Positions 48,448 to 58,745 of a DNA stretch of 64,000 bases are shown in pieces (within the stretch, counting starts at the first letter, position 1; each line of letters opens with the position of its first letter). Position numbers and translations under genes: made by a program. The notes under the pieces are model-generated. The model was not told where the DNA came from. It saw only the letters and a list, made by a program, of their open reading frames with translations, and did no database searches. Location of the stretch: NCBI GenBank assembly GCA_964017185.1, contig OZ024871.1, positions 58,827,226 to 58,891,225 on the forward strand, written 5' to 3'. This stretch comes from Rugalucina vietnamica (Eukaryota; Mollusca; Bivalvia; Lucinida; Lucinidae).

Positions 48448-49071
48448 ATGCTAAGTTTTGTTGAAATTTGTCCACCGGTTCCAGAGAAGAAGATTTTTGA
48501 AGGGTTTTTACCATATATGGACATGGTGGCCATCATGGTCATGTGACCTGGATCATCTATGTATAAAATGTATAACAGATGCTTCATATCAAATTTGGCT
48601 TTGATTGGCCAATGGTTTCAGACATGAAAATCTTTGAATATTCTGGTGATATACATGTATAATGCCCCGGGGTGGGGGCAGACCAGCCCCTGCGGTCCAT
48701 TTTTTTTTCAGAATCATAAATCTTCAGTCCATTTGCCCATTTCCTTCAAGTTTGTCTCCTTAAATGACATTTTGACAATTTTGCCCATTCAAATGCATGG
48801 GCCACCTTTGTTGACCTTGCCGTAAAATAGGTCAAGGACATCCCAGGGCCATGATTTATATGAACATTGTATAGCTCCTCCCCCTGATGCTTCATGGGAA
48901 GTTTCAAAATCGTAGGCCTTCTGGTTCTGTAAAAGAAATTTTTTTAAAGGTTTTTGCTATTTATAGCCATGGTGGCCATGTGACCTTGACCAGTTATATA
49001 AATTTTTGTTCTCCCATCCAAAGGATACTACATACAAAATATGGCTTTGATTGGTCAAGCAGTTAAGCTAG

Positions 49072-49537
49072 TATCTCACTGGCATGCGAATTTCTCGCGA
49101 CTGTTTTGCGAATTTTGTCGCGGGACTTTCGCACGACATTCGTGCGAGTGTCGCGCGAGTGTCGTGAGAATTTTCTTGTGTCGCAAACTAGTCGCGAACT
49201 GGTCGCGAAGTTTTTCAACATGTTAAAACTAAGCGACATTTGTATGAATGTCGAGTGACACTCGCACGAATGTCGCGCGACTGTAGTACAAATTTGAATG
49301 AAAATAAGTTACATTTGCGGGAAAGTCGTGAGACACTCTCAAGAATGTTGCGGGACAGTCGCGCGACAGTTGCGCGATATTTTTTCAAAATTAGACCAAA
49401 ATTCGCGAATTTGTCGCAAAAATGTCTATTCAATGAGACTGCAACGTGAAAGTTGTGTTTATATAGTTTATCTTTGTCGCGAAATAGTCGCGAACTATTC
49501 GCGAACTAGTCTCCAGTTGTCGCATTCCAGTGAGATA
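49072..49537. mobile_element. 466-bp MITE built of TCGCGCGAC-type repeats
   Basis: The ends TATCTCACTGGCATGCGA and the inverse of TATCTCACTGGAATGCGA match at 17 of 18. The interior is dense in GTCGCG, CGCGCGA and TCGTGCGA motifs in both orientations, very CpG-rich compared with the AT-rich surroundings. Confidence 0.8.
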
Positions 49538-50120
49538 GGGGCTTTACTGAGAAAATTAAGTTTAACTTTTAATTTGTAACTGACCTTTGGCAAAGGTCAA
49601 GAAATGACCTTGATCTTTAATACTCACAACACTTCATTGGCTCAACATGTTGTCTGTAACTACAAACTTTCAAGTCATAGGCTTCAAAACTTCCCGAAAA
49701 ATTCAACGTTTTCACTTTTTTCCATTGAAAAGCCTATGTTATGAAAATTGACCTTGCCATAAAATAGGTCAAGGTCAACCCAAGGTCATGATTTATATAA
49801 ACTATGATGGGCCAGAGTCCCCGATGCTACATAACAAGTTTCGTTGAAATTGGTCCACCGGTTCCAGAGAAGAAGATTTTGTTTAAGGTTTTTACCATAT
49901 ATGGGCAATGGTGGCCATCTTTGTCATGTGACCTGGACCCTGGACCATTTATATAAACTTTTGTTCCCCCTTCCTAAGGATGCTCCACATGAAGTTTGGG
50001 TTTGATTGGCCCAGCAGTTTTAAAGGAGAAGATCTTTGAAATTGTGGATGGACGAAGGACATACGGCGGAGCATGGCCATCCTATAAGCTCACCTTGTGA
50101 GCCTTCGGCTCAGGTGAGCT

Positions 50121-50707
50121 AAAAAAATACTCAAACAATACAAACACAGAGGGTATACATAAATGCCTTCAAAATAATTTAAGTATACACCTGGACCTCT
50201 TTACAACACGCTTCATTACAACACAGTTTTGGATATAACACTGATCACTGTTGGACCCTAACTGGAGTATTTTTGCAATATGTTTATTTTATACATTTTA
50301 CTCTCGTTATACCTGTAACAAGGTTTGGATAGCTAACACAGAAATTGGCTTGGACCCCAGTAATAGTGTTATAAAGAGGTTAGGTGTATTTATAATAATT
50401 CTCTGAGTTTGATACACAATCTAAGCAAATGCCATCAATTATATTTATATTTCAGGGAAAAGCTTTTAAGTGGGTGGTGTGAAACAAAACAAAACTAGAA
50501 TTTGTTTTGTATGTGAAAACTGATGTCTCCCCACTCTCTAAATGCATGTACCATGCTTTATTGTTTTCAGGCTGTCTTTCAATGATAATACCACAGAAAT
50601 ATCTCCAAAAATACACAAGCAAGAGTTATAATTCTTGTGCATGACACATCGTCTCATTGTGCTTTATAAGTGTACCAAGTTTCATTAAAATATCTCTTAC
50701 CCTTTTT
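50121..50707. other. No gene recognised
   Basis: AT-rich spacer between two hairpin-family copies of opposite orientation. It contains ACACAAGCAAGAGTTATAAT near 50615, a string that recurs near 52297, just past the next copy. Confidence 0.5.
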
Positions 50708-52266
50708 AGCTCACCTGAGCCGAAGGCTCATAGGTGAGCTTATAGTATACCCATGCTCCGGCGTCCGTCCGTCGTCCACAATTTCAAAGATCTTCTCTAA
50801 AACCGTTGGGAAGATTGTTCTCATATTACACATACACCATCTACAGGTAGGGGGGAAAGAATAATTGTGTTTTTTGTTTTGATCGGATAAGAACTCTGGT
50901 TGCTATGGCAACTTATGCTTCCCATAGACTTCTAATGGAAAAAAGTGAAAATTGCCAGTTTTTGCTGTCTTGTTGGAGATATTTGAATTTTGTTTTGGCA
51001 GAAATGTTAATTGAGTAGTCCTCTACATTTCATGTGACTTTTGTCCTAATCCTTTATTTTGATTGGTTGCAGGGGCCCCATATAGGGCAAAATTTCGAAA
51101 AACATTCAAAAATCTTCTTCTCAGAAACTGTCAAGGGGATTAAGCCTGTACTTTGTATACATGTTCCTGACAGTGGCCTCTACATAATTTGTGTTTTTAT
51201 TCCAGGCGGATAAGAACTCTGGTTGCTATGGCAACTTAAAGTTTCCATAGACTTATATAATGGGAAAAGTGGAAATCGGCTATTTTTCCGCTAAAATTGC
51301 AGACATTTGAATTTTGTTTTTTGCAGAAATGTTAATTGAGTAGTCCTCTACATTTCATGTGACTTTTGTCCTAATCCTTTATTTTGATTGGTTGCAGGGG
51401 CCCCATATAGGGCAAAATTTCGAAAAACATTCAAAAATCTTCTTCTCAGAAACTGTCAAGGGGATTAAGCCTGTACTTTGTATACATGTTCCTGACAGTG
51501 GCCTCTACATAATTTGCGTTTTTATTCCAGGCGGATAAGAACTCTGGTTGCTATGGCAACTTAAAGTTTCCATAGACTTATATAATGGGAAAAGTGGAAA
51601 TCGGCTATTTTTCCGCTAAAATTGCAGACATTTGAATTTTGTTTTTTGCAGAAATGTTAATTGAGTAGTGTTTGACGTTTCTTGTGAGCTTTGTCCTAAT
51701 CCTTTAATCTGATTGCTTGCTGGGGCCCCATAAAGGGCAAAATTTTGAAAAAAACATTCAAAAGTCTTCTCAAAAACTGTCAAGTGGATGAATCCTGTAC
51801 TTTGTATACATGTTCCTGACAGTAGCCTCTACATAATTTGGGTAGGGGTAACAAAAGTTTGATCGCGAAATCCAGGTCACATGACCAAGATGGCGGCCGC
51901 CATGCCCATATATGGTAAAAAAAACTTAAAAAATCTTCTTCTCCAGAACCGGCAGGCCGATTTTCACGAAACTTGGTATGTAGCATTTGGGACTCCAGCC
52001 CATCATAGTTTGATCAAATGATGACCCTTGGATGACCTTGACCTATTTTACAGCAAGGGCAATTTTGGAAACATAGGCTTTTACATGGGAAAAAGTGAAA
52101 ACTATGGATTTTTTGAAAACTATTGCAGCCGGAGACCTGAAAAGTGGTAGATGCAAAACAACTAATGGTGGAGTCAATGAATTAAGGTTTGTGATTAATT
52201 TAGGTCAAGATCATCTCTTGACTTTGCCTTTCAGGTGAGCGATCGTTGCCCTTGGGCTACTTGTTT
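50708..52266 (+). mobile_element. Hairpin-family element with core B and type 2 end
   Basis: It has the same 5' hairpin and CGTCCGTCGTCC tract as the core-A copies, then three units of about 325 bp unrelated to core A (ATAAGAACTCTGGTTGCTAT, TTGATTGGTTGCAGGGGCCC). Unit marks fall at 50885, 51208 and 51533. A single core-A-like unit follows from about 51840. It ends CAGGTGAGCGATCGTTGCCC, TTGGGCTACTTGTTT: a GCCC/GGGC hairpin replaces GGACC/GGTCC. Confidence 0.88.
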
Positions 52267-54352
52267 AATAAACAAAGGGAAATAACTCCAAAAATACACA
52301 AGCAAGAGTTATAATTCTTGTACATGACACATGGCAAGCAAGTGTTATGGTTCTTAAAGATGCCTTTTTACGTAGTTTTAGCCTAAAATAACTGTATAAT
52401 ATATTCAAATAAAGTGTCTAAAACATAAAAACAATGTGTTTGACCAAACTGGCCTGAGAAATCATTATTTTTGTTGATCCAATAATTCACGTTCACCAGT
52501 CTTTTCCAGTAGTGACCTGTGGGCGGGGCTTATGACGTCATACTTTTCAATGCGATAGGAATCTGGCACTCATGCATATTAAATAGATCGCGAAGCATAG
52601 TACCTTTTATGGATTAACTAGTGATTATTCTGTGTGATTTCACCCAGACCTGTCAACCTCCTGAAAATTCTAAGAGGGAGATTGCGCGAAACAGCGATGA
52701 AATTTTCACCTACCTTTACGGTGTCAAACATCAAATTTTGCTGCAAAAGGTTATACATGAAGTAGAGAGAAAAAAATATGTATATTAAAAATCAAGGTTG
52801 AAATAAACATAAATGTCCAAACGTGCAATGAGCTACCATTACGCTAGTGCGGTAATGCATGTCTTTGGTTTAGTGACTTGAATAAAAAAGAATAAAAACG
52901 AATAAAAAAGAAAGAAAAGAACAATGTTTTCATTTATAAATTATCATGCATTTTCTCTTTATCTCTTTTATATGTTTCTGCAGTAAAACGATTTGACTTA
53001 GTGCGCATTACCGTTTTCCAAGTCGAAATTACGGAACATGCATAAAACAAATTTTTATAGTGCCGCATGGTACAATGTGCGGTAGCGGGGTGTAAAAAGG
53101 ACAACAGAAAAAAAAGAAAACGATAAGTTTCCACAAATAAAGTTGATGTCACAACTAAAAGTTTGATAGAAAAGTGCAGGAGAAAATAAGTTGAGTCCGG
53201 ATTAATGGGATATGTGGACGGCATCTTGAATTTGACGCTCTTAAAAAAGCATCCAATTGTTGCATTTTCGTCGATCAATGCGAAAACTACGAGGTGCGCT
53301 GGTCACCATCAAAGCTGTATAATATTATACGATCAATTGAAATCGCTGCTTAGAGAGGCAAGTATACGAGGGGGATTCAAAAAGTTCGAGGAAAAGTGCT
53401 GCCAAATTGTTACTTTTCATGGGAAATTCACGATCTCTATGCATGTTGTACATAAACATATTGTTAACATATGCACAAAATTTGAATACAATCGGATGAA
53501 AATTAGGCATTAAATCACATGCGTTTCTAAGGTTACAACAGTAAAACCGGCCCACCGTCATAACAACGTCATGCTATACGCATTCATGCCGTTGTTGGCT
53601 AGCTCTTAAGCATTTTTGGAATCTACCTGGCACACGAGCATCTAATTGTCAGTTCTGTGTGTATAATGTGGTGAATTGTGCCGAAACTACAATTCGATAT
53701 GTTCTGTATTTCACGAATTCTACTCTTTTCTATCACGACGATCATTTTCGACAGTATGACGGTATTTGACGTTACGCTGCGCGTGTCGACATGGACGCTT
53801 TTCTGGTCGTGTAGAAATCATGATTACTACTTGTTGATTGCCTTTTTCTTAATTTCCTTGTTGCCATATGTGCATTCTATTCTTGGCAGTGTTTCTTTCT
53901 TTTATAGTCCGTTCCAAACACACAATTTATGGAATACCGTTGTTCCCTTCGCATTTTAGGCATACCCACTAAACAATATGGCCGCTTTATGCCCAAATGA
54001 CGTCACACCCTTAAAATGAAAGTGGTATGAAATTCCCATAGAGAATTGATGGTGTGTAAGTTTAAACGTGCAAAACTTTTAAAATGGCTAGAAATTGCCA
54101 ATCATTTTTAGCTGGCTGACCTTAGAAATGATGAATCTTGATGACTATCATGCAAATTCGCAAAAATTTCATCAATTGGCAAAATTGATTTTTTTTTTTT
54201 TTTGTGGAATCGGTTTTTATGGACTTTTTATCAATTTGGCTTTTAGGGTAGCATGGTTTAAAGAACAGCCACGCTTAAGTCAGCTGAAGCTCGATTTCAA
54301 AATTGGTGGCATATGAAAGTGCGATAATACTGCTAATCCACCATATAAATGA
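52267..54352. other. No gene recognised; second 55-bp repeat copy and a mariner-like end
   Basis: 52645-52699 is the partner of 35101-35155. At 53363 TATACGAGGGGGATTCAAAA and AGTTCGAGG resemble a mariner 5' inverted end, without a matching partner or transposase. A 93-codon hydrophobic frame at 53678-53959 is not recognised. Confidence 0.45.
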
Positions 54353-57189
54353 AAAATTCTCGTCTGTAGAAAGTCCATGGAACCAGAGGAAAAAATCCAT
54401 GGAATCAGTGGACAAAGTCCATGGAATCCATGGACATTGTCCGGCTGGAGTATTGGAACGAAAACACTGGACAATTTCCAGTGAATCCATGGAAAATGTC
54501 CATGGAGTTTTTCCAGTATGACCATGGAATTTTTCCAGCATGTCCATGGAACTTTTCCATGGAATCCATGGACTTTTTCCACAGAATCCATGGACTTTTT
54601 CCACAGTCCATGGAGATTGTCCAGGGAATGAGTGGACAAAATCCATGGACAATGTCCATTTTAAAGTTCCATGGACAATATCCATGGAATTTGTCCAGGT
54701 ACACTGTGGACAAAATCCATGGACAATGTTCATGGAATATTTCCATGGACATTGTCCACTGATATATAGCAGATGGCTGTGCAGTGTAAACCCTGAGAAG
54801 ACATTTGAATCATATTGCTTTCATGCACATTATGGCAAGATGCATCTCTGGTTAACACTAACAGTATCTCTTGTTGACAGTTGTTATTAAAAGCAAACAA
54901 AATTCCAGTGCAAAAGAATTATATTTCAATTGTAATAAATTTGATTTCTACATTTCACTGAATCGTAATAAATTTGATTATTTAAGAAATTTAAGACACA
55001 GAAATTGATCATAACATTAATTTTTAAAATCCCAAACCAGACAGCAGGCAGAACAGAAAAGATGCACAAATTGATTTTGTGATCATTTTTTGTGTCTTAA
55101 ATGTAAGAATTTGGAGACACAAAAATTGATCTAAACATTTATTTTATAATCCCAACCCAGACACCAGGCGGGACAGAAAAGCTGGACAAATTAATGTTAT
55201 GATCAATTTCTGTGTCTTAAATGTAAGAATTTAAGACACAAAAATTCATCATCAGATATTGATCATATCCTTAATTTTAAAATCCCAAATCAGACACCAC
55301 TGGCGGGACAGAAAAGATGCACAATTATATGTACAACATAAATTCTTAGGACACAGAAATTGATCTTAACATTAATTACAATGTAAGAAATTAAGACACA
55401 GAAATTGATCATAACATTAATTTTTAAAATCCCAAACCAGACAGCAGGCAGAACAGAAAAGATGCACAAATTAATTTTGTGATCAATTTTTGTGTCTTAA
55501 ATGTAAGAATTCGGAGACACAAAAATTGATCTAAACATTTATTTTATAATCCCAACCCAGACACCAGGCGGGACAGAAAAGCTGGACAAATTAATGTTAT
55601 GATCAATTTCTGTGTCTTAAATGTAAGAATTTAAGACACAAAAATTCATCATCAGATATTGATCATATCCTTAATTTTAAAATCCCAAATCAGACACCAC
55701 TGGCGGGATAGAAAAGATGCACAATTATATGTACAACATAAATTCTTAGGACACAGAAATTGATCTTAACATTAATTATTGTAATTATTAATTATTGTAA
55801 GAAATTAAGACACAGAAATTGATCATAACATTAATTTTAAAATCCCAATCAATTTTTGTCTTTAATGTAAGAATTTAAGACAGAAATTGATTAAAACATT
55901 GATTTCAAAATCCCAACCCAGACACCAGGAGGGACAGGAATGATGCACAAATTAATGTTATGATCGATTTCTATGTCTTAAATTTAAGAATTTAGGACAC
56001 AGAAATTGGTCATATTCTTAATTTTAAAATCCCAAACCAGACACCAGGCAGGACAGAAAAGCTGGACAAATTATTTCATGTACTACATAAGAATTTAACA
56101 CACAGAAATTGATCATAACATTAATTTTAGAATCCAGACCCAGACACCAGGTGGGACAGAAAAATCTTTTCTGTCCCGCCTGGTGTCTGGATTGGGATCT
56201 TAAAATTAAAAGACACAGACACAGAAATTGATCATAACATTGATTTTAAAATCCCAACCCAGACACCAGGTGGGGCGGAAAAAAATCTTTTCTGGGTTGG
56301 GATTTTAAAATGAATGTTATGATCATTTTCTGTGTCTAAATGTAAGATCAATTTCTGTGTCTTAAATATAAGAATAATTATTACATGTACAACATGCACT
56401 CTAGTATCAACCATGAAGCTAGAGGAATCTATGGACTTTCTACAGACGGGAAGTCTTTCTGAAAATGACTTCTCATTCAGGCCAAATTATGAAATCTAAC
56501 ATGCCCCAACCAGACAATTCTGCAGTATGATAAATAAGAACAACATGCACATACATGTTTTTTCATATTTTAACATCAATATCTAAAATGCTTACCTGCA
56601 AGGCAGCAAGTGTAACAATCTTGTTTTTGCAACTCCTAGCTTTTATCAATTTATCTGTCTAGAAATGTTCTTTCATTTCCCACATGCTTTCTACAAAAGC
56701 TTTATCTTGACCAATTCCCATCAATGTTTTTGCAGTTTTCTCTTTCATTTAGCATCTCTGAGTCTGTCTGCAGTATATTCTTCAAGTTTCTCGCTTGCTG
56801 GCATTCTGATGCCTTAGATGTTTAAAGATTTGTTCAGACTAGATTTCTGTTTACTTTCTAAAATTATGTGAAACAGGAAAAGGAAGTGATGTCAGATATC
56901 ATGGGATTATGGGTAATTCTAAGAGTGGAAATTGTCCATGTACGACAGTGTACAATATCCATGGAATTTGTCCACTCTTTCATGAGGAGATGCTGGAAAA
57001 ATTCCATGGACAATGTCCACAGCACCCTGGACATTGTCCCTGGATTCCATGAACATTGTCCACACATTCGATGGATTCCATGAATTCCATGGACAATGTC
57101 CATGGATTCTGTGGAAAATATCCATGGATTCCATGGAAAATGTCCAGGATGTCCATGGAATCCATGGACTTTCTACAGACGGGAAATTT
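54353..57189. mobile_element. TIR element with CCATGGA subterminal repeats
   Basis: The outer ends share CGTCTGTAGAAAGTCCATGG in inverted orientation (54361-54380 and 57162-57181), extended by A/T bases. Inside both ends are dense repeats of TCCATGGA and GTCCATGGACAATGTCC (54374-54760 left, 56930-57170 right). The middle is a palindromic tandem array (54950-56400) and about 500 bp of other sequence. A third copy of CTACAGACGGGAAGT lies at 56443. No transposase frame. Target duplication unclear. Confidence 0.75.
54950..56400. repeat. Tandem array of foldback monomers
   Basis: Each monomer of about 100-130 bp has inverted arms GACACAGAAATTGATCATAA / TTATGATCAATTTCTGTGTC around AATCCCAACCCAGACACCAG and GCGGGACAGAAAAG. 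Some monomers also contain the inverse AAAAATCTTTTCTGTCCCGC (56160, 56285). A higher-order repeat of about 402 bp is nearly identical between 54991-55392 and 55393-55790. Confidence 0.85.
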
Positions 57190-57257
57190 GATTCATTATC
57201 GACTGGCCCAAAAATGCATCCTTAAAAGTTTGATCCCTAACTTATTTTGACCAGTAT

Positions 57258-58741
57258 ATAAACACTCACCTGAGACCTGAGATATATTAATAAACTTGTT
57301 TGACTAGAATGGTAATATACACGTATATAACACTCGGGCAGGGTCAGAATAACCCCTGGAGTCAATGTCTTTTCAAATCATGAAAATTCAGTCCATTTGC
57401 CAATTTACTGCAAGTTTTGCCCTTCAAATGAATTTTAACAACTTTCCCCCATTCAAATGCATAGGCGACCTAAGTTGACCTTGCCGTAAAATAGGTCAAG
57501 GTCATCCCAGGGTCATGATTTATGCAAACTTTGTAGAGCTCCATTCCTTGGTGCTTCATGCCAAGTTTCAAAATCATAGGCCTTCTGGTTCTGAAGAAGA
57601 TTTTTAAAGGTTTTTGTTATTTATAGCTATGGTGGCCATCTTGGTCATGTGACATTGACTATTTATGCAAACTTTCATCCCCCTTCCTAATTTTGCTCCA
57701 CATAAAGTTTGGCTTTGATTGGCCAAGCAGTTTTCGGAAAGAAGATGTTTAAATATTTTGGTCATATACATGTATATAGACCCGGGGCAGGGGCAGACAA
57801 CCCCCTGGGCCCAAATTATTTTCATGAACATAAATCTTCTGTCCATTTGCTCATTCCTAGCAAGTAATCTGACATACACTGACATTTTCCTATTTTTACC
57901 CATTCAAATGCATGGGCAACCTAAGTTGACCTTACCGTAAAATAGGTCAAGGTCATCCCAGGGTCATGATTTATACAAACTTTGTAGAGTTCCATTCCCA
58001 GATGTTTCATGTCAAAATCACAGGCCTTCTGGTTCTGAAGAATAAGATTTTTAAAGGATTTTGCTATTTACAGTCATGGCGGCCATCTTGGTCATGTGGC
58101 CTTGACCATTTATACAAACTTTCATTCACTCTTCCTAAAAATGCTCCATATAAAGTTTGGCTTTGATTGGCCAAGCATTTTCAGAGAAGATGATGTTTGA
58201 ATATTATGGTCATATACATGTATATAGCCCCAGGGCAGGGGCAGACAACCCCCTGGGCCCAAAATATTTTCATAAACATAAATCGTCTGCCTTTTTTTGC
58301 TCATTCCTAGCAAGTTTTCTGCCATTAAATGCCATTTTCCTATTTTTTCCCATTCAAATGCATGGGTGGCCTAAGTTGACCTTGCCGTAAAATAGGTCAT
58401 GGTCATCCCAGGGTAATGATTTATACAAACTTTGTAGAGCTGCATTGCCTAATGATTCATGCCAAGTTTCAAAATCATAGGCCTTCTGGTTCTGGAGAAG
58501 AAGATTCTTAAAGGTTTTTGCTATTTATAGTCCTGGCATCCATCTTGGTCATGTGACCTGGACCATTTATACAAACTTTCGTTCTCCCTTCCTAAGGATG
58601 CTCCACATAAAGTTTGGCTTTGATTGGCCTAGTGGTTTCAGAGGAGAAGATCTTAGAAATTGTGGGACGGACGGACGACTGACGCCCACGGACGACGGAG
58701 CATGGGTATACTATAAGCTGAGCCTTCCGCTCAGGTGAGCT
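57258..58741 (-). mobile_element. Hairpin-family element (core A), 3' terminal hairpin lost
   Basis: Begins with AAACACTCACCTGAGACC but lacks the GGACC hairpin. Core-A units follow, with the 5' hairpin side AGCTGAGCCTTCCGCTCAGG at about 58717-58740 missing part of its outer arm. Confidence 0.82.
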
Positions 58742-58745
58742 AACA

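Larger units (their letters stand above)
47484..50120 (-). mobile_element. Hairpin-family element, complete (core A, type 1 end) with nested MITEs
   Basis: 3' hairpin CTAGAGGACCAATGGTCCTG on the left, 5' hairpin at 50087-50120 on the right. The core is interrupted by MITEs at 47664-48193, 48232-48447 and 49072-49537. It lies in the presumed long intron upstream of the acidic-loop exon. Confidence 0.88.

Noticed and set aside
53678..53959. A 93-codon hydrophobic frame after a mariner-like end
   Set aside because: It does not look like a mariner transposase (no helix-turn-helix, no DD34D motifs), and no second inverted end is visible.
54275..54890. Several overlapping frames of 70-150 codons on both strands
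   Set aside because: They are by-products of the CCATGGA repeats, which lack stops in most frames; the translations are repetitive and unlike any protein family.
56589..56640. An exon-like stretch with a good GTAAGC donor on the minus strand, considered as an upstream V-ATPase exon
   Set aside because: The peptide does not match the region of subunit a expected before the acidic loop, and the possible acceptor has no pyrimidine tract.
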